Part shown: piece after piece, positions 53,543 through 64,000 of the stretch
Position numbering within the stretch: the first letter of the stretch is position 1
How the letters are laid out: the number at the start of each line of letters is the position of its first letter
Source of the DNA: Utricularia gibba
Taxonomy: Eukaryota; Streptophyta; Magnoliopsida; Lamiales; Lentibulariaceae
DNA length: 64,000 nucleotides
Direction: 5' to 3'
Assembly (NCBI GenBank): GCA_002189035.1
Contig: CM007990.1
Span: 4,402,001 to 4,466,000, forward strand
Notes under the pieces: model-generated
What the model saw: the letters and a program-made list of their open reading frames with translations, nothing else
Told to the model about the DNA's origin: nothing
Databases searched by the model: none
Position numbers and translations under genes: made by a program

Positions 53543-56325
53543 GGCTGGTAACGAAAATGAAAATGAGGTGGCTCTCTCTCTTGCTTGCTCTGGAGGGGGT
53601 TGACGGCGAAGCGTAAAGCTGACAAATGATTTATAGAAATAAAGAAAGCAACAAGATGCGATGCGAGCGCATGCTGCAGATGAAGCCTCCCCGCGATACG
53701 ACAAAGCGGGTATTTGTAGCATGCATCTGGGGAGCCCTCTTCTGGGGTTGAAATGGATCCTTTGTCCCAAGCACCCACTCCCACCCCCCCTTGGTGTCAC
53801 CAGGAACAACACACCAAATAAGCAAGAAAATGTCAAATCCTACACCCCATTCTCTTTTTATTTCATTGGTAAGTTAGCAGAGATGAGGAGTTGGAAAGCA
53901 ATCGCTTCGGGCATCTGAAATAATTGGCCTTTTCTTGTGTTTTGCATCCCTCGTCTGAAAACTACCCTTTTTTTAAAACCAACAGTACGACTACGGCTCT
54001 CGTACGATACCCATAATTGGGAATTTGTGTTTGGTCACAAATAACATTTAATAACTAGGGTTTGATGAAATTTGAAAACAAAAAAATGATTTCAAATCCT
54101 TGCAAAATGATATTAGCATATTTAATTTAAGAATAAATATGTAATTTCTTAACAACGGTATCGAATAATTTTGCATTTTTTATTCACCAATCAAAAATTA
54201 ATCTTTATTGGCATAGCAGTGTACTTGAAATGCACTCCAATTGTGTTCATATGTTACCATACCATACTATTAAGACATTTCACAACGAGAATGATAACAA
54301 AACAACCTTATCAATCGGGTTTTCGTGACGTGGTACTACTCGAATGATCCACATCACACGTTGAGTAACAAATCTCTTTGTTAGCAAAATTCATTGAGTT
54401 GAGTTGCAGGGGTACGAGGTGGTTTATACGAGATTTAAGGGTTAAATATTAATCATGATATATAACAATATAAAATACGTATTCTATCATTTTTTCTATT
54501 TAATATTTTATTTATAATAAAATAAAAATGTATGTACGAGATTAGTTTAGTTAACCCAAAGATTCTTTTTTTTTTCAATTATATGAAAAGTAATTAATTA
54601 CGAATATTTTAATAATTTAAATGTAAATTCAATTATAAATATACCAAATACACGATAATTATTACTTTATTAAGTAATATTTCTTATAAAATATGTTAAT
54701 TTTGTTTATTTCAAATCATTTATTATAATATAAATTAATCTCATCTGGTATCGTCTAAAATAAAACACAACAGTGACATCGAAGGTCCATTGGGCCATCG
54801 AACAATTTCCACTTCGGGACAGTGATCCGAAGAAGGCCCAATACTGCAAACCCGGTAAGCGTTCCTAGGATCTTGTATTATGATATATATATAATAATAT
54901 TTCAATATTTCTAAACGAATATGATAATTAATTTAAATTCTTGAAAATGTTTTAAAATAATGTATCAATTGGTAGTTGGATTTGATTCAATCTTATTAAA
55001 ACAGAAAATGATTTTAATTCGTATAAATAATAACTTTATTTTTATAAATATTTTAAAATATAATTAAAATTTTTTGAATTTGATTCATATTATGATAAAA
55101 ATTATTAAATCAAATAACCCATATTCGTTTTATACAATATTATTTGATTTAAACATTCAACTTTTATGATTTTATATTATTATCTTTAAGAAACAAATAT
55201 TCATAAAATATTAAAAGGATCATTCTATATGATTTATTTTTTTAATTTGATGAAGTATTTTGATGGCATGACTGCAGTCTGCAAATCTTGAATTGGAACC
55301 GGAGCTCGGGTGTGGGAAGCTCATCAGCTCGTCTTTTGTTTAATGGATCAATAGGAATGAGGTTAGGGAAAATGAAGACGCCACAAATTCCTTATGCCAG
55401 GACGGGTTAGCTAGTGCCAGGTTAAATTAGGTTCTGTTGTACAGCGCGCATGCGAAGGTGTACGTGGGTGCGACGGAATTAGGCGATGTAATGCGGGAGT
55501 AGAGAGAAGGGAGCATCGGGGAGGGGAGAGCGATCAGAGAAGGAGAACGAAAGGGGGTATTCAAATTTTGATTGCAATTTTGTTTATCAGGTTTCGGGTT
55601 CTGGGAGATTAAGGAAACTGTGAATTGGTAAGGGATGAAGACGCAAATGTCTGAAGAAGGGTGCTTGTGTTGGAGAAGTTAAGCAGCATTGAATAGAGAA
55701 CAAGGCTTAGATTTGTGATTCTTATGCGATAGGTTTTCGCCCGAATCTCGCTCATTTACTGGAGCTCCAATAACGTACGCTCATCGCATCTTTCTTGTCT
55801 GTGAGTTCGCACTTGAATGATTGGATATGAATTCTGAAGTTGGAAGTGGAGAATTCAAGCTTGATTTTTTTTTTTTTTAAGTCTCGGTGTGGCATTTGGG
55901 TGCTCTGAGTGAATTCTCTGGACACTGATGGAGGGTGGGTATTTTCTTTTTGTTTCAAGGAGAGCCTTTTGCTGCTGGGATATCGAAATCTGGTTCACCT
56001 TGAGTTGTAGCTTCATGTTTTGCATTTATTGTTCGATGTGCTTGGAAATTTTATGAATCGGGTTTGTTGTTGATTTGAAAGACATGAGTACCCAATGATT
56101 AAAAGCATTCACCTTTCAATCATTGGATTAAAGAAAAGCTGAGATGATTACTTGTTTGGCATTGTTAAGATTGCTACTGGAGATGCCAAATGTTGTTTAG
56201 AGAGTGAGCTGTTGGAATCAGCTCTATGCAAAACGTAGTTTTAGCTTGAAGTTTCTGCATCATAGATTCCTGGTTGCGTTTTTGTCGTGTAGATGTTTAG
56301 TTTGGAGAAGAGAAGGCTATAGGAG
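53543..56325. promoter_or_regulatory. Divergent upstream region, ABCI17 (-) / TADA1 (+)
   Basis: About 2.8 kb. The left part to about 53,950 is the ABCI17 promoter. The interval 53,950-55,250 is AT-rich with no gene. A purine-rich patch (GAGAGAAGGGAGCATCGGGG) begins at about 55,502 and probably marks the start of the TADA1 leader. The leader would be long (about 800 bases) or contain an intron, since stops and short upstream ATGs occur before the main start. Confidence 0.4.
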
Positions 56326-57576
56326 ATGCAATCACCTGATCAGTGTTCTCGGATCAATCTCGTGGAGTTGAAAGCTCATATGGTGAAGAAGTTGGGACTG
56401 GAAAGATCGAATCAGTACTTCTTTTACTTGCAGAAGTTTTTGGGTGCAAAGCTGAGCAAGGATGATTTCAATAAACTTTGCTTGACAATTCTAGGACGAG
56501 AAAATATCACTCTTCACAATTATTTTATTCGTTCGATACTGAGGAATGCCTGTAGTGCAAAGTTCCCATCACGAACATTAGAGGCAGATGTTGCATTAAA
56601 ACATGGTGGCAAGGAGATTCCAGCTGATGTTCACCATAAAAATGGGCTTCATGTAAGTGCTAATCAGGCTTTTGGTTCATCAGGTGTGTTAAATGGAGGT
56701 GATATCCTCCCAGTTTCACCCCAGAAGGCTGGAGCTGGTCGTCGGGATCGGAGAAATTGTGACCAACGCACTGCTATGGGGCCTAACGGAAACAGTAGCT
56801 TTGATTCTCATCTTATCAGCGTCCCTCAGTTCACTGATGGCGGCAGGTCTATGGAAAATGGAGATTTGACTGCGAAGAATGCCTCAATGTCAACGATACA
56901 TGGAAGCCGCATTATGCAAAAAGCTGATAGTGAAAACGGCAACCTGAGTAGTTCATACACATCAAAGCATTCTGTAGTAAGAACCCCAACTGATGATCCA
57001 GCTTCTATCCATTGTAGGCGTCAGCATGAGCTATCATTCAAAAATGTGAGTAAGCAGGGTTCTGCTAGAAGTCCACTTCGAGCTCCTCTTGGACTTCCAC
57101 TGTGTCCTTCCAGCACAGGAGCAGCCCGGAAAGCTCTCCCTCCTTCTGGAAGTTGTAGATTAACCAGCACCACTAGTGACGGTGCTTTGCTAGACAGCCT
57201 TGCGTTAAGGGAAAGAATGGAGCGTACTGCCCTGGAGCAGGGTCTTGATGGGGTGTCATTGGAATGTGCCGAAGCCTTGAACCTCGGATTGGATGTGTAT
57301 CTGAGAGGGTTAATTCGATCTTGTTGCAGCGTTGTGGGTAGAAAGCCAGTGAATGAGGCTAAATGTCAAGCGCAGCAGACCGATAGGAAGCTAATCAATG
57401 GAGTTAAACCTGACCATCAGTTACAGATTGCTGATAATAGCCAGCATTTGCGAAATGCAGTGTTACCGATCACCTTGCAGGATTTCAGAGTTGCCATGGA
57501 GCTGAGACCGTGCCAACTCGGTGAAGATTGGCCTCTGCTGCTTGAGAAAATATGTACACACTCATTTGAAGAATAA
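56326..57576 (+). CDS. TADA1: SAGA complex subunit TADA1/Hfi1-like (transcriptional adapter 1)
   Basis: Homologue of yeast Hfi1/Ada1, a core structural subunit of the SAGA histone-modifying co-activator. The whole protein, 416 residues, is in one exon. The start gives MQSPDQCSRINLVELKAHMV, the usual plant N-terminus. The SAGA-Tad1 region is at the N-terminus (KKLGLERSNQYFFYLQKFL, KLSKDDFNKLCLTILGRENI, LHNYFIRSILRNAC). A middle Ser/Asn-rich disordered part follows. The histone-fold-like part is at about residues 285-335 (LRERMERTALEQGLDGVSLE, ALNLGLDVYLRGLIRSC). The C-terminus has ITLQDFRVAMELRPCQLGED. The ORF is intact. Paralogues exist in plants, so orthology to one specific gene is not claimed. 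Confidence 0.92.
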   Translation: MQSPDQCSRINLVELKAHMVKKLGLERSNQYFFYLQKFLGAKLSKDDFNKLCLTILGRENITLHNYFIRSILRNACSAKFPSRTLEADVALKHGGKEIPADVHHKNGLHVSANQAFGSSGVLNGGDILPVSPQKAGAGRRDRRNCDQRTAMGPNGNSSFDSHLISVPQFTDGGRSMENGDLTAKNASMSTIHGSRIMQKADSENGNLSSSYTSKHSVVRTPTDDPASIHCRRQHELSFKNVSKQGSARSPLRAPLGLPLCPSSTGAARKALPPSGSCRLTSTTSDGALLDSLALRERMERTALEQGLDGVSLECAEALNLGLDVYLRGLIRSCCSVVGRKPVNEAKCQAQQTDRKLINGVKPDHQLQIADNSQHLRNAVLPITLQDFRVAMELRPCQLGEDWPLLLEKICTHSFEE

Positions 57577-58318
57577 ACCGTGATCCGGCCATCCCTGATG
57601 GATGCATATCCCATTCCATGACCTCCAAATGAGTGCAGTTCCTCACAACTGCCCGCTTCCTGAATACCAGAACCAAAGCATGGATTGCACCTCCACTGAT
57701 CCTGCTGACAGCACACCTTAAATGGGAAGAATCATATTCCTGGAGAATCACAGGAGCGCAGGAATGTGGCTGTGGCTGTGGCTGTGACTGTTGTATGACT
57801 AGCATTTTCTCCTCTCCACTTCTAGATGTTCATTTCCTTTATGCTTCTCTCCTGTAATTTATAACCAGTGAAGGATTCTAGATCAGTTTTGTAGGATTTG
57901 GCTTAGTTTTAGTACCTCAGTACAAGGGGGGCATGATGTGTATGTATGGGCTTGTTCTGTAACAGGTTTTCCATCCAAATTTATACATCCCTCATTTGAA
58001 TGGCACAAAATCTCAATGCACTGTGTTTGGACAGGAGAAAGAAAAGCGGCTATTTTTGTTCTCTTGCTGTGACAAGGGAGCGGTTTTTTGGATGAACAAA
58101 ACTGAGGAAAAGGTAGCGGCATGCTTTACTTACAGACAGACTTCAAGACACTCGAAGTCACTACCATGTAACCTCAAACTCCACGAACAGACAAACAGCT
58201 CCGGGACACAACCATGAACAAAAGACACTCATGTCTTGTATAGATAATATCTACATAGGATCAGCAACAACCACAACTGCTGCAAATCCATGTCAGCTGC
58301 GAAGGAAATTGCTGACTT
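57577..58318. other. Tail-to-tail spacer
   Basis: 742 bases containing the TADA1 3' UTR and the 3' end of the following minus-strand gene. A short GTGGCT run (GTGGCTGTGGCTGTGGCTGT) lies at about 57,766-57,785. No conserved frame was found. Confidence 0.5.
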
Positions 58319-58987
58319 TTATTTACCGCAGGCGGCGGACTCCGGCGGTGGCTTGGCGGCGTCGGTCCAACCGAAGCTCTTCCAAAACCACTTGTTACTA
58401 CCACGCTTACCGGCACGAGTAATCTCGTCGCCCCTTACGAGGATTTCCCACATGATCTGGACATCCTCGTACCCGCAGGCTTGTATGTCTTGGTGAAGCT
58501 TTAGAAGCCCACTTCCTAACAAAATAAACATTCAGAATCAACAAGGTGATTTATATGCTTTTTTCTTTTCGCCTGAAAAATGAAGTCATTAAGCAAGGAG
58601 ATTATCAGGGGATAGAAGAAGAAGAAGAGACATGAAATTGCAGCGCTTTCGATGAATATCATATCCAAAATTCCCAAAGAAGTGACTGGTAGTTTACTGG
58701 GAAGACAAGGAAACGGAAAACAGGGGCTGTGTCACCCACTCAGGGATACAACGACTTTATTCTTCTGCACTAAACAGGCAGATAACCAGAGATTCGTATT
58801 CTGAGAAGAAACAGAGTGGATAAACCCACTGAATCCCAGAAACTCATATGATAATACGGAAACTAGCAAGGATTAGGAGATGAGAAGGGGTCAAGATTAA
58901 CTAACCATTTTTACGAGGCTTAAAGCGAGTTGAAACGGAGCACCAAGCTCTCTTAACAGGGAAAGCAAGCTTGCGCCACCACTCCAT
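58319..58987 (-). CDS. Small conserved plant protein of unknown function
   Basis: Two exons join in phase: 58987-58906 and 58515-58319, giving 92 residues. The start gives a Trp- and Lys/Arg-rich N-terminus (MEWWRKLAFPVKRAWCSV), which could associate with membranes or form an amphipathic helix. The second exon encodes GSGLLKLHQDIQACGYEDVQ and IMWEILVRGDE, then a basic Trp-rich stretch and a loose C-terminal tail (AAKPPPESAACGK). The GLLKLxxDxxxCGYxDVxxMWE pattern is typical of a small uncharacterised plant family. I cannot assign a function. The splice junction (AAATG|GTTAGT, then TTGTTAG|GAAGT) restores GSGLLKL in frame, which supports the model. Confidence 0.75.
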
Positions 58988-60496
58988 GGTGACCTTGTTC
59001 CTCCGGCGTCCTCCGCCGCCTAGACGACTCAGAACCACCCGGACTCCGGCCAGAGCTGGTCACCCCAATTCACAAAAAGGAAAAACCGCACTTATACATG
59101 GAAGCGAATCGAAAGATTGAGGCTTCAAAAGACAACCCAACACAACACAATCCAATCCAATCTTGTGAAAAAAACTGAATCTTTCTGCAACTCTTACCCA
59201 CAATATAAAGAGCATTAATCGGAACCGTCACAGACACTTGGGGAAGAATCACCAACACGTGTGGGATATTGGAGATTTTAATGAAATGGGGCTATCCCTT
59301 CTGACACGTTGTCCATGCGGAGCTCGTCAGATACCCGATTCAACAATTTAAACTCGAAAGAAAGACTAGATTTTTCTGGTGGGAATCGGGAGAGATTTAC
59401 AGTGAGCACATGAATTGGAATATTCGAGCAGTGATTGAGAATAGGCTCCTCTCAACAGTTGAACACCTAACTGTCACCGTCTTTCTTCTTCACCCCACAA
59501 ATTAAAACGGCAGAGAAAGAGAAAGAGCTTGGTGTCTTGTTGCAGTCACCCAGGACCTTTCTCACCAATGGAGTCATATATACAACTCCACCCACGAGTG
59601 TCCATCACTTGCAATACCAGAAACCTTTCCTTTTTTTTCCCTTTCTTATTTCCAAACTATTCACCATACACTGACTGATACTGAACCTTGAAGCGGTTTA
59701 CCAAAAATCTGAACTGAAACCCAGCTCTGGACTCTGGAGGGAGGCATCAAATCACCACGTGAGAGCAAATACCACCTTCATTATTACAGTTTCGTCGGTT
59801 AATCCATTGAATTGCTATTTTTTTAAAAAAAATTCCGATCAATGTGAATGGTGTGCTTGGAAAAATAGCGGTTGCAGTGCAACGTTGATGTCTCAACAAT
59901 CCATCCGTGGGGAGCTCCCGTTGTCCGCTTCTAACATGACGCATATTTGGTCCTCCACCGCATGTTAATATTAATATTCTTTTTATAAACAATATATATT
60001 ATATTTTATGATAAAAATCCATCTTATATAATTATTGATAAATAAAATATCAATTCGTATCCATTTAAATCATCAAATACATTGATATCTCATAAATTAT
60101 ACATTCTTTAGGTTATTATAATAATAAATATTCAATTTATTTGAACGTATGTACGTCATTATCAACTACTAATTATGGGGTTAATGACATAGGAAAATAA
60201 TTCAAGGTGCATATGGAAGCATTCGTTCCAGTGTCAAGATCGTTTCTGGACTTGGGAGGTGATGGTGGTTCGAATTCCCCATCACCATTTTTTCCTCATT
60301 TTTTTATTGTGTTTTCTTTTCTCCCACTTCAGCTACAAATCCACCGGCACGGCACATCTTCTGGAAAAAAGGCAACAACCGATGTGAGTTTTGTCGGCTT
60401 TGGAATTTTTTAATATTTAAATAACATTTTATTAATTATAAATTTGATGAGGGTAAAAAAATATCTATTAATGAAATGTATTATTTAATGTACACA

Positions 60497-61300
60497 TGAT
60501 AGTAAAAAAATAAGCACACATTTTTTGAATGGGTTTTATTAATTTCCTTGTTTGAAAATATATTATTATTAATATTCTGAAAAAAATAATTTTAATTCAA
60601 AAATATTACAATTTGATATCAACATTTTGATAATTTTCTATATAAGTTAAACATTTAAAGCACATGATAACCATTAACATTTTTTAAATAATATACTCAA
60701 TCAATCAATTCATCTGTACACATTTTCGAGAATTAATTCTTATAGAATAGAATCAATTTGTCTCTACAGCATTTTAAATGTAATAAGTCTTTTTAAAGCT
60801 TTATTCTTTTGATTAAAAATTTCTCGTATTAAGTAAAAACTATTTCAAACAGACAAATTTGTAATTGCAACATCTTAAAAGTAAAAAAAAAAGAAATGTT
60901 TCTAAATTCATATTATTTTTAAAAACCGATCGTATTTAATAATAAAATTATTTTTAAAAAGTAAAATGCATACCAAATTTGTAATTAATATACAAATTAT
61001 GATAAAAAGATAATCACATATTTTTAAATGAGTTTTATTACTTTCTTGTTCGAAAGATATTTTTTATTCTAACAATTTAATATCAACATTTTCATAATTT
61101 TCCATTTAATTTAAACAATTAAACACACGATAACTATTACTCATGTTTTAAATAACATTCTCAATCAATCAATTTATCTTTATAAATTTTCAAGAATTAA
61201 TCCTCCTAAAATGGACTGAATTTGTCTCTACAGTTTTTTAAACATGAGAAGTATTTTTAAATATTTTTTATTTTCAGATTAAAAAAATGATACGTAATCA
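60497..61300. repeat. Diverged direct duplication (units about 60,497-60,850 and 61,010-61,300)
   Basis: Shared words in the same order: TCACATA/CACACA, GGGTTTTATTAATTTCCTTG vs GAGTTTTATTACTTTCTTG, AATTTAATATCAACATTTT-type text, TCAATCAATCAATT, GAGAATTAATTC vs AAGAATTAATCC, and GAATCAATTTGTCTCTACAG vs GACTGAATTTGTCTCTACAG. The copies are about 460-510 bases apart and have diverged with small gaps. This suggests an old tandem duplication or two insertions of one element. Confidence 0.6.
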
Positions 61301-61904
61301 CCGGCTTTAAAATATATTAAATTTAATCCCGGGCACGCACATTATTATTTATATGTGTGAGTGCTTGGAGGAGTGACGTGCACAATGTTGACGTGGGGAT
61401 TTAAATAACATAAGGAGCGCCATGTAGCAACGAGGCCTCCCATTAGTCTCCCAAACCTAAGTCATTAAGGGCCCCTACGCTCTGTTTACCTGTCGGCAGC
61501 CCGTAGGATAGCGTATTTTTAATCCACGCACCCAACCGACAATAAAATCATATATTAAATGTTAATGTGTCACGTTTATACCACGAAATCTTATCCATCT
61601 GCTCAAATGCTTAATTTTTTACCCCACAAAAAAATAAATAAATACTGAATGTCTCTGTTTTTTTTTTTTTTTATTGCGTAGTGTAATTAATGGAGGAGAG
61701 GGGACTGACGAACTACCACGTTTGAATGAGCCAAAAGGAGTGAAGGGACGCCCAAAGTCGACTTTATCAGCAGCGAATACGATTTGTCATCACCCGCAAA
61801 AGCGCCCCTAAACGTAGACTCCATTCTTTTAATAAATTGGGTTACATTAACCATAGAGTAAGTCACTACTATTGCAATAAACAGTTTTATATTTTGATTT
61901 GAAA

Positions 61905-62335
61905 TTAAAATAATTAAATATATAAAAAATTACAAATCGTTATTAATTAGTTTCAATATTTTTTAATATAATTTATATTTTTTAATATAATTAAATTTCA
62001 AATGTAGTTGTTCTACTCATTTTTAATTTCAAGATAATATCAAAACTTTTGACTTGTAATCATGATCAAGATGAATTTCATATTGATTTGAATTTAAATA
62101 AAAAAAATAAGAAAATGTATTAGACTTACATGATAAAAATTCGATGTACTTATTATTTAAGTACCATCTATAATCACAAAAAAAAAATTTATTCGTAAGT
62201 ATTAGAATAAAAAAATTTATATGGAACTTAAAATTAAAATAATTAAATATAAAAAATTATAAATCAATACTAGTTGATTCAACCTTATGTTTTTTTAATG
62301 TAATTCATATTTTTACGTACTTGAACTTCACTTAT
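61905..62335 (+). repeat. AT-rich dispersed repeat, copies 2 and 3
   Basis: 61,905-62,005 and 62,220-62,335 both contain AAATTAAAATAATTAAATAT, then AAAAAATTA(C/T)AAATC, then a (A/G)TT(A/G)ATT-type link and TTTTTTAAT(A/G)TAATT(T/C)ATATTTTT, ending in (A)ACTTCA or ATTTCA. A third copy lies at 12.4 kb on the other strand. Confidence 0.45.
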
Positions 62336-62429
62336 TAATGCCATACCTCATCTTATCCTTCATTTCAATAATTACAAGTTAAAAAAAGGGCAAATCGTCA
62401 AAGTCTAAGGTGAAACAAAATCGTATTTT

Positions 62430-62695
62430 GGCAGCCTCGAGTGTCCACCTACACTTAACATACGATAAAGAGGCCCTAGCAGTTGAGTTAGCACCACCCA
62501 CTTCCTTGGAGTCAAGGGTTCGAGGCTAAACCCGGCCCGATCTCCAAGGAATCGGGATTTAGTGCCTGCATCCAGAATCTCGGACCGGGCCGGCCACCAT
62601 GGTCTTGGGCGGGTCCGGGGACATGAACTGGGCGGAGTGTCTCGGGTGGGCCGCCCCAATTCTCTCTTCCGGGGATTAGCCAACTATTCGGATTT
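62430..62695 (+). mobile_element. tRNA-derived SINE candidate
   Basis: A GC-rich island in AT-rich DNA. TAGCAGTTGAGTTAGCACC (62,477) resembles a polymerase III A box, and GGTTCGAGGC (62,518) fits the B-box consensus GGTTCGANNC, at a spacing near that in tRNA-derived SINEs. The right end passes into GGGGATTAGCC and then T/A-rich sequence. The protein-like open frame on the minus strand here is low-complexity Arg/Pro and not credible. Target-site duplications and other copies were not found in this window. Confidence 0.4.
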
Positions 62696-63360
62696 ATGTA
62701 ATAAAATTTAAGAATATAAAACTCTAATATAAATATTACCCCACCTGATATACTAATTAGTATTTTCTTTCGAATATTAAATTTAATTCTATAATATTTT
62801 TTATATAAATTAATTTATTAAATGACTATAATTTATTTTCCTTTTTTTTACAATAAGTAAAAGGGGGGCTGGAGGGCATTCACACATTTATCCTTATCTT
62901 TAAAACAAAGAATGATGCATGACATCATGACACCATCACCATGCCGTGCTTATCTTCCCCGGTTCCTTTAATTAATCACGCGACAGGTGGCGAAGCATGA
63001 TTGGACAGCGCGTTAGGTATGGATTTGTAGCATTGCGCCAACACACCCCACTACCCATTAAACAATGAGCCCTTGTTTGACTCTCAAGACTCATGCAAAA
63101 TGATTGTGAGGGAAAGAAAATCTCCCTCTACATTGAGATTCAAATTTTGAAATTATTTTTATTTCTAGAAAATTAGTCCATTTCTTTGGTGTTAAGGTGC
63201 AGCAGCTAAGCACGAGAGTTCGATAATTGGAGCAAGATTAGGTATCTTTTTAGTGCATAGTGGCTCAATTATGTGACATGGGGGGAAATGAGGCCTCCCG
63301 TTCTTGAATTTAATTTAAACCCATTATTGTTGCTATTTCATTATAGCATGTAAAATAATG

Positions 63361-63382
63361 CCCCCCCCCCCCCCCCCGCCCC
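63361..63382. repeat. Poly-C run
   Basis: Seventeen consecutive C, one G, then four C, in otherwise AT-rich DNA. The true length is uncertain because C/G runs elsewhere in the window appear to lose bases. Confidence 0.8.
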
Positions 63383-64000
63383 TTTTTTGCGGCATGTTTA
63401 GGTTTTGAGGTTGAAATATGAACAATTTTTTATAAATGGTTTTTTTTTTCAATTTCAAAATATTTTTTTTATTTTTGAAATTATTTTATCTAATTTATAA
63501 TTTATTTTTTCTTACTTTTTATTAATTTGATATTTTAAAAAATAAATTATATTTAATGAGTTTTTAATATATATATTTAAATCATTTTAAAAAGAAATCA
63601 AAATTCAACAATTTATGAATTTCAATGAGTATGAATTTATGAAGAAGAGGAGGTTTATGAATAAAGATTTAGTTCAAAATTCGAAGTTTAGATAAAAATT
63701 TAAAGATAATCATATAAGATTTATATAAAAAATTTTGATAGAAAATTTTATCGATATATATCACACAAATCCAATAAAATTTAAATCTTATTTTATATAA
63801 ATATCTTCTTTTCTCAATCATCTAGTATGATTTGAGTTCATAATAACGAGAATCATCAAATAATCGAATTGCATAAAACATTCATTGTTCGGAGTCCAAC
63901 TTGAGTGACAAAATCGAGCAATATTCTAAATTTCATTATGATGTAGATATATCATTGTAATAATTAGTTTTCGACGAGGAATTTCTAAGCACGAGTCGTC

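Larger units (their letters stand above)
58988..64000. other. Gene-free AT-rich region with repeats
   Basis: 5 kb without a supported gene. The first 700 bases are balanced and probably form the promoter and leader of the small minus-strand gene. Beyond about 59,970 the DNA is AT-rich. It includes a diverged direct duplication (60.5-61.3 kb), two copies of an AT-rich dispersed repeat (61.9-62.3 kb), a GC-rich SINE candidate (62.43-62.69 kb) and a poly-C run (63.36 kb). Confidence 0.55.

Noticed and set aside
62405-62683. 92-residue open frame on the minus strand
   Set aside because: Low-complexity Arg/Pro-rich translation over a GC-rich repeat with polymerase III-like boxes. No protein family resemblance.

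Overview
This is a nuclear chromosome segment from a flowering plant. The evidence is multi-exon genes with short GT-AG introns, AT-rich intergenic DNA carrying old repeats, and plant-specific families: ARF, SAUR, SCD2, PHS1, ABCI17, GLOX, and GH17 joined to X8. No prokaryotic, organellar or viral gene set is visible. The lineage within angiosperms cannot be fixed from the sequence alone. I assembled gene models by hand, joining exons through splice sites and checking reading phase at each junction.

Layout. 2.4-3.9 kb (-): pectinesterase. 4.9-7.2 kb (+): TTC4/Cns1-type TPR co-chaperone with an apparent U12-type AT-AC intron. 7.5-9.1 kb (-): single-exon glyoxal oxidase-like enzyme. 9.8-11.4 kb (-): GH17 + X8 protein that has lost both catalytic glutamates. 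13.4-13.9 kb (+): SAUR. 15.9-20.7 kb (+): TEL2/TELO2 homologue. 23.4-28.0 kb (+): SCD2. 28.6-32.6 kb (+): PHS1 phosphatase. 32.9-33.7 kb (+): inositol polyphosphate multikinase. 34.3-38.2 kb (-): ARF2-type auxin response factor. 38.2-44.5 kb: gene-poor, with repeats and a 5S-rRNA-derived relic. 44.6-45.6 kb (+): HDR1-like protein. 45.9-46.2 kb (-): small single-pass membrane protein. 47.5-52.2 kb (+): STE20-type kinase. 52.5-53.5 kb (-): ABCI17/STAR1-type ABC ATPase. 56.3-57.6 kb (+): SAGA subunit TADA1/Hfi1. 58.3-59.0 kb (-): small conserved protein of unknown function. 59-64 kb: gene-free, with duplicated AT-rich DNA, a SINE candidate and a poly-C run.

The genes do not form one pathway. Loose themes are the cell wall and apoplast (pectinesterase, GLOX, GH17-X8), cytokinesis, trafficking and microtubules (SCD2 and PHS1 side by side), auxin (SAUR, ARF2), PIKK assembly and chaperoning (TEL2, TTC4) and signalling (IPMK, STE20 kinase).

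The strongest window-wide observation is seven single-base deletions in five otherwise well-conserved genes. All have the same sign and all lie in C or G runs or C-rich tracts. They look more like consensus sequencing errors than seven independent gene deaths, and they limit trust in the literal reading frames. The most interesting biology is the AT-AC intron in the TTC4 gene and the GH17-X8 protein with Glu-to-Asp and Glu-to-Gln changes at its two catalytic positions.
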